Shown here piece by piece: positions 1-10,411 of a stretch of DNA of 22,098 nt; within the stretch, counting starts at the first letter, position 1; every line of letters starts with the position of its first letter. Both the position numbers and the translations under genes were made by a program. This DNA is from Hypsibius dujardini. Lineage: Eukaryota; Tardigrada; Eutardigrada; Parachela; Hypsibiidae. The notes beneath the pieces were generated by a model. That model did not search any database. It saw only the letters and a list, made by a program, of their open reading frames with translations, and was not told the DNA's origin. The stretch is taken from positions 1 through 22,098 of the forward strand of contig LRSR01012573.1 in assembly GCA_001579985.1 (NCBI GenBank), given 5' to 3'.

Positions 1-109
1 CTGCTCAATTTCCTTATTTTCCATGTTAACAGACATGTGTACTTTTTACTGAATTTCGATTTTCCGTGTTTTCTCTTTCTCTTTGTCTGCCTTCCGTGTT
101 TGTCTGCAG

Positions 110-263
110 GCCCTTGGTGAAGGTTACATCAGTCAGGCGACAACGGCAAACGGTGGCCAATTTCGCCGGGAGCAAACGCATTCTTTCAGTTCCGAGACTC
201 GATAACACACTGCATGATGATAAGACATGCCCTGGCAGCAACATGTCCGTTCGTAGACGTTAG
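110..263 (+). CDS. possible terminal exon of an upstream plus-strand gene
   Basis: A long pyrimidine tract (about 61-107) ends in a strong splice acceptor, CTGCAG, at 104-109. Two frames stay open from base 110: one gives 31 codons to TAA at 203-205, the other about 50 codons to TAG at 261-263. AATAAAATAAA polyadenylation signals follow at 530-540. Together this suggests the last coding exon and 3' UTR of a gene beginning outside the window. Neither short peptide is recognisable, and the frame cannot be chosen without the previous exon. It could equally be a chance acceptor in non-coding DNA. Confidence 0.25.
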
Positions 264-529
264 AAAAGTACATACACTGGAGGGTGGGCTGAACGCTTTT
301 GACCACTTGAACTGTGATGACAACAGATGCGCACTAGAATCGATATACTATGTACCTGTACACCTGAACTGCAATTTTGTGAAAACTCCAATTGTCCCTT
401 GTCTGGAAAACAATAATTTACAAGCAAGAGGGGTTGAATCGGAGCAAACTGCCGAGATGGGCTGCCCCAGCTACATCCAAAGACGAGCCTTATGACGGTG
501 GTAATTGGTCGATTTTTCAGTCTTTCCAA

Positions 530-540
530 AATAAAATAAA
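530..540 (+). promoter_or_regulatory. putative polyadenylation signal (two overlapping AATAAA)
   Basis: Two overlapping AATAAA hexamers (530-535 and 535-540) lie about 300 nt downstream of the candidate terminal exon. They would suit 3'-end formation of a plus-strand transcript entering from the left. Confidence 0.3.
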
Positions 541-1407
541 CACGCTTTCATTGGATGAGAAAATTTTGATTTCCTCGGTTGAGAAATCAGATTGATTGCC
601 ACAATAAGCCATCTACGAACCACGCACAGACAGGGGCGAATTGATTGTAGGGCTGACGGGCCGTTACCCTTCCCCCGGGCGCGCGGGGGTCTCAAGCCCT
701 TAATCGGCAAATATCCCTCTCCAGCGTCGTTTTCACTTCTTTTGCCCCACCCCTCTCTTTTTCGAATCCGAAAACGTGAGCAGCATTGCCGCTCTGCACC
801 CCCTGGCGTCTAAAGTAACTTTGCCCCTCACGGAGGTGAGGGATTAAAAAATGCTCACATGTTAAGGCATGCCACCTATTCCCCTTAGCAAGATAGCCAT
901 TGGCTTAGGCCACAAGTTCCCTTCCTTTCCCATTTCCTCTTTTTATTCCCTGCTGCTTTCACAGGTGCTGATCAATGTCCCTTTGAGTCATCATAACAAG
1001 TTTAATAGTTTTGGAAAGCCCAATTATTCTTCAAGCCTTTAGTGCAAAACACCCGAGATTAGGCCACTTGTCGCATGAATCGTATGGCCATACCCACGGG
1101 AGTGAAGATGAAAGTTAGAGTTTGGTTCTTCACTCCGCACCTGTTCGGGCAATGTCCAATATTTAGGGTTTACATTTTTTTGTGATGAAGAAACAAGGAT
1201 TCTAAAAAATTAATCCTAATTTTATCGAGGTGCAGGATATTGGTCAATATCGGAAAAACGTATATCGGTCAATATCGAACTTAATGCCTACAAGTCCATG
1301 GTCATCCACTCAGTGGCCGACCTCAATCAGCCACTGCTCACATGCACAGATAAGTACAAAACAGCGTTTTTTTATCTTACATCTCAATCTAAATAACATA
1401 ACGCATC
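541..1407. other. intergenic DNA, no gene seen
   Basis: No convincing coding region. A GC-richer patch (about 640-720) contrasts with its AT-rich surroundings and may be a repeat fragment of unknown type. Two small inverted repeats are visible: a 7-bp perfect stem at 825-842 (CCCTCAC/GTGAGGG, 4-nt loop) and a 9-bp stem at 1099-1136 (GGAGTGAAG/CTTCACTCC, 20-nt loop). A short direct repeat containing GGTCAATATCG lies near 1238-1280. The left neighbour of this stretch would be the 3' end of one gene and the right neighbour the 3' end of the first esterase, so the two genes would converge here. Confidence 0.4.
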
Positions 1408-3190
1408 TCAGTAGCAACAATAATCGCTGGATCTAGAACTCTGTAAATCATGAACGTGTTCTAGATTCCGGCTCACAGGCCGGCACATCCAGTCTACCAG
1501 CATCTGTATCAAAATATGCTTTGTATTATAACCGTAATGAACACCGTCAAGGCCGTCGTTAATCTTCAAACTGGCTTCCCATGCAGACTGCCAGTACGTG
1601 ATGGTTGGTGTTCCCTTGGAAGACCTTGCCAATTCCAGCTGATCTCGCACCTTTTTATTGTACATCATCATGATCTTGCTTGTGAACATGTCGTGCTTAT
1701 CATCCAGTAGCTGTTCATGGACAGCAGCCTGGGGCAACCAGATAACATCCGTAAACGTGGCTAGCTTTTGCAGCAGCGGTAACAGCTTCCCAAATTGTCT
1801 GGAAATAAACAAGTCGCTGTTTCGTCCTTCGATGCAGAATTTCATTGCATTACCAAAACGACCCTTGCGGATTATGTACCACAAATACATAATTCCACGA
1901 CACAACGATTGGTTTTAAGATGAGGATAATTTTTTTGACGCTATTCCATCCGACATTTAATTTTAAATACATTAGCATTTGTTGACCTTCTTTCTGACGC
2001 CAAGGGGCGGAGCCACACGTATAGTTCGTCCTACTACTAAAACCTGGTTGATTATGCAAGATCGTAATCCAAATGTCATTCAGTTTCTACCTCTTAAGCG
2101 CTGAAAATAATTTGCTTTTATCAATCGATGCTAAACTACTGTAATTTTAGCAAAGGGAAGTCTGTGAATAATACATTTTGGAAAGTTCAACTGGCGCAAG
2201 TTATATCCGCATGATTTAAATTCTGATATTTAAATTTCGTAATCTAAGGATACAAAATAACGTCAAACTTATTGCACTCGAATATGCGTGAGAAAATAAA
2301 GTACGCTGCGACAAACGCTGCTACTAGTAACCTTGGACATTAACAGTTAGCAGACTTGATTTAAAAGTCATCGAACAGCATTTGAAAGGCAATCATTCAT
2401 TACTCGGATGGGCAATTGATAGTTTTCGAAAAACATCGTAGAAGACTGATGATTAAAAATTTTTATCTCATGTATAATTAAATTTTATGTGATTGGGGAT
2501 TAGTGCAAATTCAGCTATGCGAAGTGTGTATTTTAAAAAGGGACCGATCCTTTTTTACGACATCATATATATATGTTATACTGTAGAATGTGCGTTAAAG
2601 GCATACTATAGTTATCTTACTCTCCATATTCCTTGGCTCCATCTTTGTGAGTCGTGTTGACATAATAGTATTGACGAATTTGCCATGCCCCGAGTCCTAC
2701 AACCACTAGGCTTGGCTTAAACTCCGCCTCTGTGAGTTTTTGAATCAGCTGTGACAAAGATCCCTTTCCGTGGTCCAGAAAAGATGCCCACTGAAATCGC
2801 AGGTGAGACGCTGCAGTCTCAAAGTACGTGCCAACCTCGGCGTAATTATTGAGAGCCTTGTGAAAAGCTGGGTCCACCCTTGCTTGCCGGTTGGCGACAG
2901 CGTCATAGTCCTGCCCAGTTAACGCCAGTATCAGTCCTTCTCGCAACTGTCTTGCTCTTGAATCCCCGATGAAGAGTATGTAAGGGGCTTCGTGCGTTGT
3001 CCGAGTTAATTCCTTCATACAGGCGACAGACTCACTGAAAGCAGCACAGCAAGACAGCCATTAGTAACCGATAGTTTTGCATTCAAGTCGACGTCGCACG
3101 AGCACAATAACTACGAGACCCTCGGATAAAACTGTCTGAGTTTTGTGAAGCTGATATACGGCACTGTTTCATTGTGCAAAAACTTCTGCC

Positions 3191-3227
<37 letters not shown>

Positions 3228-3785
3228 GCCGGTCTGTCTGTCTGTCTGTCTGTCTGTTTGTTTGTCTGTCTGTTTGTCTGTCCCTCAGTCCTAATATTTC
3301 TCTTTCTGACTGTTTATAAGTTTGTTTGTCAGCAAATATGGCCACATAGATGTCTTTGAAAACCTATATGATTAAGTGGCCAAATTTCATACTTCTCATG
3401 AGCATGCCACTTGAAGAGGACGCGCATGCCATCACTTGTATCGTACACTGCGTTTTTTTCCGGGAGCTTACTTAATAGAACGGTATCGAAGGGCACAATT
3501 CCGGGGTTTCCATATGAATGTCCCATCGCTATAGTTCCACTTCAGTGAACCTGGCTCGAATAGTCGTGAGCATTTGTTAGCTGATGCCATGGCCATTTGG
3601 TAGATTTGGTCAGGGTAGGTCATTGTGGCGTAAGTTGTGATGAAGAAAAATCCGACCACAATAAAAAGGGCTATCCTTGTCGTATTGGTGACTTGGCTAG
3701 CGTTCTTCCAGTTTGACAGAAAACCGACTAGAAAAGATTGCTTGGAATCCGCATCGTGGGAGGAGCTTTCGTTCGCTTCAGACAT
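1408..3785 (-). CDS. CASD1-like single-pass SGNH/PC-esterase, copy A (3 exons, 372 aa)
   Basis: Exons on the minus strand are 3785-3472, 3034-2621 and 1798-1408. All junctions are GT-AG and both introns are phase 2. The 372-aa product has a cytosolic N-terminus, one membrane segment (about residues 38-55) and a lumenal catalytic domain. C72, the IWKPRNC block (C97) and C110 match the CASD1 N-terminal cysteine pattern. FIGDSR (126-131) supplies the nucleophile Ser130, VVGLGAWQI matches the following Gly block, and LDGVH supplies D327 and H330. In CASD1 this domain transfers acetyl from acetyl-CoA to sialic acid in the Golgi lumen. Here the protein stops after DYCCY and lacks the multi-membrane Cas1p domain, so the true acceptor and even the direction (transferase or esterase) are unknown. 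Intron 1 (437 nt) carries a CTGT microsatellite; intron 2 (822 nt) shows nothing else. Family and exon assignments are strong; substrate is inference. Confidence 0.85.
3190..3283. repeat. (CTGT)n microsatellite in intron 1 of esterase A
   Basis: About 94 bp of imperfect CTGT tetranucleotide repeats with a few CTGC/GTTT interruptions, inside the intron between 3471 and 3035. It opens a Cys/Leu/Ser/Val plus-strand frame that is not a gene. Confidence 0.95.
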
Positions 3786-4446
3786 GTTTTTTTCTGATTG
3801 AGAAACCCGAAACGTGAGACAAACTATCCGCCATACATTTGCTTCAATTAAAATTTATGGTGATCCACGAACGAACGCAGGGAGTGCAGGTTAAGAGAAT
3901 GAAAGAAGCAGTTTACGAAAGACGTTGTTAGCGCATATCGATGAGAATGTCTCTGTGAGATATGGTCAAAATTTGGCCGCTTTACAAAGCATTTCTAGAA
4001 TTACGGTATTGCAGCCAATTGTGTCAGTTGTGTGCCCCGAAGCTCGAAGGACAGCTTGAACAGATCGCAGCACTCCCCGCTATGTTCTCTGCTCGACCGT
4101 TTTTGCTACGAGACAGACAATTTTGTGTGCCTGTACAAGGTGGCAAAAATGGGTTTATCAGTTAATGCAGAGCCTGAATCGGCTGAATTGGGTACAAACA
4201 TTAAAATCTCGTTGCTTGATCATATTTTTTTATTGCCTGTTATACGAAGTAAACTTTTTGTGATAAAAACGGTTACGAGCGACTTAGTTTTAAGAATACA
4301 TTCTCAGCACAGAGGGCCTGTAGGATTGTAGAGAGTCTGTATAAAGTCCCGAAAAGACCAATCTTGACACATGTGAGAGTTTCAGACGTAGTAGCATACA
4401 AATGACCTTTATATAATTCAAATCAGTGTGTTTTGTAATTCAAATC
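3786..4446. other. spacer between the two esterase genes
   Basis: It holds the presumed promoter and 5' UTR of copy A and the 3' UTR of copy B. Read on the minus strand, an AATAAA (complement of TTTATT at 4229-4234) lies about 215 nt after the copy B stop and is a reasonable polyadenylation signal. No poly-Ser sequence or other gene is visible, so the A/B duplication did not carry a poly-Ser gene that survives here. Confidence 0.4.
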
Positions 4447-6655
4447 TCATCCACAGCAGTATGCGCCATCATCAATGGCATTCCACCGATGAATACTTGT
4501 TGGACTGTTCCCCTTAGTGGAACCGCACATCCAGTTCATCAACATCTGGGCCAAATGGTGTGTTGTCTGGTGGCCAAGATGAATGCCGTCTATCCCGTCG
4601 TTCATCTGCAGGCTTGATTCCCACGCAGACTGCCAGTACGTGACCGAGGATTCCTTCGGCAGTGCTTCTTTGATCATCTCGTTGAAAATTTCCATGTTGC
4701 GATTGGTAAAGCCCATACCGACATCACCACCACGCAGGAGCTTTTCATTAACGGCACACTGCGGCATCCAAATGACGTCAGTGTCTTTGGCAATTTCCTC
4801 CAAATGTGGCAGTATTGTCTTAAATTGCCTTAAAGATACAAAGAACTAGTCAATTAGGGAGTTTCAGAAATATACGACTTTTTGAAAAAAAATACCAGGT
4901 CGGCATAGTCGTTGTAGTTTTCATGTTAGTAATACCGACACTGCGTCTGAAACTGTTGATTTGCGATTCGAGGACAATTCGATAGGAGTTTTCTAAACTG
5001 ACGGCACGTTTCATTCCAAATGTTTGTATTTTATCAGGTTTATAAACATACTGAAGAGTATGTATGCTGCGAGAAAGTATTTTTGGATTTTTGATAGGAC
5101 GTTATGTGGAGTTTGTGGCCAATGAGAATGATATTGAATTGTGTCTTCAGCTATTATCGAGAATTTCGATAACAGAGAAGTTTTGCTATCGAAAACGTTG
5201 GATATTTTAGATTGTTTCCCTTTTAATATGAACGACCAACGGAACATCGAAGTTTTGAGCAGATGCACGATTAAATTAAAAATTTGTTGAGCTACAGATC
5301 ACTCAGATCTTTTGGGCTGTCCGCGAAGAATACGGCAAGACGCCGGAAATATTAAGGATTACTTTCGATCAGAGAGAAAAAACGTTTGCATCAAAAGTAC
5401 TTTTTTGTTCTTAAACACTGTAAATTCGTAATTTCTTGACATATTTTTAAGGCAAGGAAAACAGCTGAATGCTATGGAGATCTTCTCACAATTTCGTTTG
5501 TTAGGAAAACTATTCGATCTAAAATTTGCTAGCGAATATTGCCTGATAATTTCTCCTCCTTTCAAACTCGTCTAATCAAGTTGAAATGACTTCACGTTTT
5601 GGCATTACATATCAATCCAGAGAATTTGGACTGTGCTGGACCGATCGAATCCCGCTTGTCCCAGTATGTCTACTTTGTTGCAAGTGTCTTACTTTTGATA
5701 TGCTATTGCGCATTCTTCTTGGGTTCTTTTCTTGAGCTGGCAGTCTTTCACACTCCAAATTCCGGCACCGATGACGAGGACATCTGGTCGACGTCCCGAC
5801 CGAGAGATTTCTTTCAGCAGTTTGGTCAGAGGACCTGCGCCGGAGTCCAGATAAGCTTGCCATGAAAAGCGAATGTCAGCCCCGAGCATCTTCAAGGTTT
5901 TAACACTGTGAGTGGGATCTTTGATGGCCTTTCTGTTGGCAAAACCATCGTAGTCGTAGCCGGTCAGGGCAAAAAGCAATCCGTCCCGCAGCTGCTGAAG
6001 GCGGGAATCTCCGATGAAATGCACGTACGGAGGTTTGCCAGGCACTTTTGTTACGTTCTTCAAGCAGCTCACAGCTTCACTGGAATTTGAACTTTTTCAG
6101 TAGTCGTACATAGTAAACACTTCAACAATAATTACCAATTTAACGTAATTTGTATGAGATCTCTATTTATGGCGCAGTATAAGCTATTTATTGTATTTCT
6201 TTTACTATTAATTTGTTTTGATTGTTTTGATCATTGGTCAGTTTGAATTCGTGGTACAACACATGTCTGAATGAAATGTTCGTAAATCAAGAACATGAAT
6301 CGTACGTGTAGTCGATCACTGCGGCAATGTATTCACCAACTTTATTGGATAAAATGGTCGAGATAACTTTGACTCGAGATAACAACAAACTTTGAATTTG
6401 CTCTTACCTGGTGGAGCGGTATTGCAATGCGCAGCTTTTCGGCTTCCAAATCGCTACTACTTCATCCGTGTCCCATATCAACGATCCGCCGGGACCGAAT
6501 AGGCGACTACAACCGTCGGTGAATTCTGACGTTGAGAGACGTGTCCTTTCCATGTACAGCACAACCAAAATAACCGTCGTCACGGTCAACAGGATTATGA
6601 TAATAGCCAACTGATTGGTGCTGAAAAAGCGCTTTTTGCTATCCAATTCAACCAT
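4447..6655 (-). CDS. CASD1-like single-pass SGNH/PC-esterase, copy B (3 exons, 338 aa)
   Basis: Exons on the minus strand are 6655-6408, 6079-5693 and 4828-4447, with GT-AG introns of 328 and 864 nt. Both are phase 2 and at the same protein positions as in copy A. The 338-aa product has a very short cytosolic tail and one hydrophobic membrane anchor (about residues 16-35). The CSRLFGPGG and IWKPKSC blocks follow, then SEAVSCLKN, which closely resembles the CASD1 sequence just before its catalytic block. FIGDSR gives Ser108, VIGAGIWSV the Gly block, and IDGIH gives D292 and H295. The Cas1p multi-spanning domain is absent, as in copy A. The gene is head-to-head with the poly-Ser gene at 8014. 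That arrangement was duplicated, because a broken third esterase lies at 14121-14470 in front of the second poly-Ser gene. An active hydrolase or O-acetyltransferase is likely from the intact triad; the substrate is unknown. Confidence 0.86.
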
Positions 6656-8013
6656 ATTGTCAGAGGGTGTTTAGAGCTGGCCCTCGCTCCACTCATCTGC
6701 ACCCTCCGTAAGAGCAGGATTTATCCACGCCTTTTGCTTATCTTCAAACTACATAAGTTTAACAATTTTGTTCTTTCTAAAATTAAATAGCATAATAACC
6801 ATGCGGTAATTACATATTTACGGTACAGTATGATCTTGTGCATTGTGATATTACAATGCGCACCTGGTAAGGGACCGGTAACAAACAGTCTTGGTAAGGG
6901 AAGCATGAGAAGGTACTTCGAAGTAAATTCGATGACGTAGCTTCAGGCAGCGTTAAACGCAGCTGTTGCCAAAAAAACGACCCGGTGCCATCGGACTTTC
7001 AGCTGGCTTCGTGCAGGCATATTGACAGAACAAGTACTGCACCTCTACTTAAGCTGGCAGGGCAGAAAGACTGCTTTGTCTTTTTTACGCGAAATTACAA
7101 AAATCATGATGTGCGAACCACCATTCGAGTTGATTATGTGAATGGATTTCTTTTCCTTTGCCTTGCTGGTCAAAACATTTTTTGGCATTATCAAAAGCCT
7201 TCACTTTTCTAGTATATACAACCTTGTACGCCGTTATGCGGAACTTAAGTTTCAGACAATCACAATTGTCAGCGCATCACGCAATCATAAAGACATTGGC
7301 GATATGATACATGGTCCCTTCAGTCATATAGCTCAATTGGATGGAACCAAACTGTGAAGAGCAATGTGTCTTGTCTTGCCATTTGGAACCAATGCGTATT
7401 TTAGCAGCTTCAGCACCAGTAAGGTAAACGAAAGTCAATCAACTTCGAATACCTGACAGATATACGTGGGCAAGCAACAGGTCGACCGGGGGGAGGGGGA
7501 GGGGAGTGGAACCAGTGCCCTCTTCCACTAATCTGCGCTATGTCTTTTAATTCAGCTGTCAGTGTTTCAGTCACTGGACCTCTAAATACGCCCACTTATC
7601 GGTACTTGATAAAACGATAAATCACTTCCTTTCTGTGCCACACGCGCAAAATAATTAGTACACGGCCCCGTCATTTTTACGGACATCGGCTTACTGTAAC
7701 GGATTACACTTACAAGAAAAAATGAAATATGAAAAATTACGTTGACAAGTTCGTTTCATTGCCGAAACCAATTAACGACAAAGTCAAGGTCCATCATTCA
7801 TCACTGACATAAATGAAATTGCGACTTCCCAAATATTTCTACTTTCTTCGAAGTCCTGGTCACTCGCCCAAAGCTTAGAGCCACACATTTGTCGAAGATC
7901 ATAAAAAATTTTGTACATTATACCACTCTTGCAATACGAATTTTAACAGTATTCGGATTTCAAAAAATTTGCCGTTATCTTTTGAACTCGTCTCCACAAC
8001 TGATTGGTTAACC
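6656..8013. other. head-to-head spacer between esterase B and poly-Ser gene C
   Basis: This 1.36-kb region must hold both promoters. Much of it can be aligned with 14471-15740 in copy 2, for example GACGTAGCTTCAGGCAGC near 6934 against GCGTAGCTTTAGGCAGC near 14679. A G-run tract at 7488-7505 (GGGGGG, GGGGG, GGGG separated by single A) could form an unusual structure but is not conserved in copy 2. No gene is seen. Confidence 0.5.
7917..7922 (+). promoter_or_regulatory. putative TATA-like element of poly-Ser gene C
   Basis: ATTATA lies 97 bp before the ATG. A conserved initiator-like ACAGTATTCGGATTT at 7946-7960 begins about 30 bp downstream. The second poly-Ser gene has TATTATA and ACAGCATTTCGATTT with the same spacing, and the third has a TATA-like run at a similar distance. 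Spacing and conservation support a core promoter; no transcript evidence is available. Confidence 0.4.
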
Positions 8014-10316
8014 ATGAATTCTTTTATTTTATGTGCTTGGTTGGTTGTGGGTATGATCTTTGCTGTGAATGCAACCGTTACTGTTAAACGTCACAACTCC
8101 CATACGCCACGCACTATCGGCTCCCACCATGAGAGAGCTAAAGTTGTACGAATCCATTCAAAGAGCAGTGCAGTAGTGCCCAAGCAAAAAGCAGTGCATG
8201 AACGGCAACATGGCGTGCAGAGTGTCCGTAAGCCACTTATTGCTGCAGCTCGTGGTGTCATCGGAGGATCTCCTGGCTGTACCACTTGCGGCCCAGGTAA
8301 GCAAATTATTTGTCCAAACTCAAGCGGTGTACAACAGATCGTAAAACTAATTTCTCCAGTTAAAGTTCTTGCCCATTCCAATACTAGAATCAGGAATGAG
8401 GTGTTCAAATTATAGCGTTGCTGTCGGTATCCCGATTATGGGAAATATATTTAAGAGCTCAGGAAAACAGAAAAATTATTTTTAGCGATTGATCCAGCTT
8501 CAAGTTCATCATCGTCATCGTCTTCATCTTCATCTTCTTCATACGGGCCGGTGTCATCAAGCTCTTCTTCATCCTCGTCATCTTCGTCCAAATCCTCATC
8601 AGTATCATCATCCGCTTCCTCATCAGCCTCATCATCATTTTCGTATGCACCGATTTCGTCAAGCATTTCCTCATCATCTTCATCCTCGACCTCTTCGTCT
8701 TCCTCATCGTCTTCCTCTACTTCATCCTTTTCTTCTTCAACGTCCTCCTCCGTTTCTTCGTCATCATCGTCAACTTCCTCATCGGCCTCATCGTCGTCGT
8801 CGTCCTCTTCTTCTACTTCATCCTCTTCCTCTTCTACGTCGTCGTCAGCCTCCTCCTCTCGGTCATCTTCCTCTTCATCAACTTCTTCATCAGCATCTTC
8901 GTCATCATCGTCGACTTCTTCATCGGTCTCATCGTCGTCATCCTCCTCTTCTTCAACCTCCTCCTCCGTTTCTTCGTCATCGTCTTCGACTTCGTCCTCC
9001 GCCTCGTCTTCCTCTTCGTCAACTTCGTCATCAGCATCTTCGTCATCATCGTCAACTTCTTCATCGGCCTCATCGTCGTCGTCGTCCTCTTCTTCAACTT
9101 CATCCTCTTCCTCTTCTACATCGTCGTCAGCCTCCTCCTCTCGGTCATCTTCCTCTTCATCAACTTCTTCATCGGCATCTTCGTCATCATCGTCAACTTC
9201 TTCATCAGTCTCATCGTCTTCATCCTCCTCCTCTTCAACTTCATCTTCTTCCTCTTCTACGTCGTCGTCAACCTCCTCCTCTCAATCATCTTCTTCTTCG
9301 TCAACTTCGTCATCGGCATCTTCGTCATCATCGTCAACTTCTTCATCGGTCTCATCGTCGTCATCCTCCTCCTCTTCAACTTCATCTTCTTCCTCTTCTA
9401 CGTCGTCGTCAGCCTCCTCCTCTCGGTCATCTTCCTCTTCATCAACTTCTTCATCAGCATCTTCGTCATCATCGTCAACTTCTTCATCGGCCTCATCGTC
9501 GTCATCCTCTTCTTCTTCAACTTCATCCTCTTCTTCTTCAACCTCTTCATCCTCTTCTTCTACATCATCGTCAGCTTCGTCTTCTGTGTCTTCTTCCTCT
9601 TCCTCAACTTCATCCTCGGCGTCATCCTCTTCCTCATCAACTTCATCCTCCGGGTCTTCATCCTCATCCTCATCTTCCTCGACTTCGTCATCCGTTTCTT
9701 CCTCCTCATCTTCAACTTCGTCCTCATCGTCTTCCTCAAAGACCTCATCATCTTCCTCCTCGTCGTCTATGTCATCCTCCTCCTCATCGACATCGTCTTC
9801 GGCATCATCATCTGCATCTTCTTCGAAATCATCTTCCACGTCTTCCTCGTTGTCTTCAAGTTCTTCTTATTTCAGCATATCGTCATCATCATCGTCATAT
9901 TATGCATGCTCCACAACAACATGCGTGGTGGCTAAAAGACTTCAGGTAATCGTCCCAATTGTGATTAGTGCTTCGGGTCCTTCGCTCGTAAGGATCGACG
10001 GTTTCGTTTTACTCTCACTGGCCTTACTCAAATGTATCATGCATATGGTTCACAGGTGCCAGGCTATCCTAAACATCCCTTAACAGAACGAGGAGGATTT
10101 ATTGGTCCCGGACCGGCTGGTACGACAGCCACTGTTCCAACCATAGTACCAATCACAAAAGCACCAGGTACGGTCTGTTGTATTACCATCTTTTAGATCA
10201 CTTGGAAAATTGATTCCAAATATTCAGCAATAATTCTTTTAGGCGGTCCTGATATCGGTTGCCCTACTAACTACCCTGTTTGCAATCCATCGAATTTGCT
10301 TTGCTGTAGACATTAA
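8014..10316 (+). CDS. secreted poly-serine protein C (4 coding exons, 642 aa)
   Basis: Exons are 8014-8296, 8486-9945, 10056-10167 and 10243-10316, with GT-AG introns of phase 1, 0 and 1. The ATG starts a clear signal peptide (residues 1-20). Then come a Lys/Arg/His-rich region (21-79), RGVIGGSPGCTTCGP, AIDPA and a poly-Ser tract (about 100-560) built from TCN codons. Single A, T, V, R, K, Y or P residues punctuate runs of three, six or nine Ser; YGPVS and YAPIS occur early. The tract ends in ACSTTTCVVAKRLQ. Exon 3 is a Pro/Gly/Thr module (GFIGPGPAGTTATVPT) and exon 4 the tail GGPDIGCP...VCN...CCRH. The mature protein has eight Cys, all outside the Ser tract and conserved in copy D. No domain family is recognised. 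Poly-Ser secretory proteins can be densely phosphorylated or O-glycosylated in adhesives, mucus or mineral matrices; that role is inference. Confidence 0.85.
8860..9564 (+). repeat. 141-bp coding minisatellite in poly-Ser exon C (47-residue unit)
   Basis: Landmark Arg/Gln codons inside matching Ser context occur at 8860 (CGG), 9142 (CGG), 9283 (CAA) and 9424 (CGG), spaced 282, 141 and 141 bp. So 47-residue blocks recur about five times, with one block altered. Within a unit the order of non-Ser residues is nearly fixed (R, T, A, T, V, T, T, A/T). Unequal crossing-over or slippage in whole codons explains the length difference from copy D. Confidence 0.8.
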
Positions 10317-10319
10317 TTG

Positions 10320-10411
10320 GTAAGTATTCCCGTTTTGATCAAACATTTTCTCACTTTCCCGAGTAAGCCTAAGCAGTAATCTAATAATACTCGATACACG
10401 TTTACTTTTAG
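10320..10411 (+). other. predicted 3' UTR intron of poly-Ser gene C
   Basis: A consensus donor GTAAGT starts three bases after the TAA stop, and the acceptor TTTACTTTTAG ends at 10411. Copy D has a donor at the identical offset from its stop and an acceptor about 100 nt on. A junction this close to the stop should not trigger nonsense-mediated decay. Confidence 0.55.

Noticed and set aside
757-765. TTCGAATCC resembling a tRNA T-loop
   Set aside because: No flanking T-stem, anticodon arm or acceptor stem could be paired around it.
592-813. Pro/Leu/Arg-rich open frame in a GC-richer patch
   Set aside because: No recognisable domain or neighbouring signals; more likely a repeat fragment or chance frame.
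3174-3359. Cys/Leu/Ser/Val repeat peptide on the plus strand
   Set aside because: Translation of the CTGT microsatellite inside an intron of the minus-strand esterase A.
8486-9564. Repeat array considered as a CRISPR-like array
   Set aside because: Units are contiguous codon repeats without unique spacers in a eukaryotic intron-containing gene; it is a coding minisatellite.
9282-9839. Long minus-strand Asp/Glu-rich frames over the poly-Ser exons (also 16608-17099 and 21141-22058) resembling acidic proteins
   Set aside because: They are the complement of TCN codon runs. They lack splice context, signal peptides or conserved ends, whereas the plus-strand Ser frame has a start, matching exon junctions and conserved flanks in paralogues.
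8489-9949. Plus-strand His/Leu/Pro/Arg-rich frame of about 486 codons across the gene C Ser exon
   Set aside because: Shifted reading of the same TCN repeats. The splice junction from exon 1 and the conserved ACSTTTCVVAKRLQ end both fix the Ser frame.
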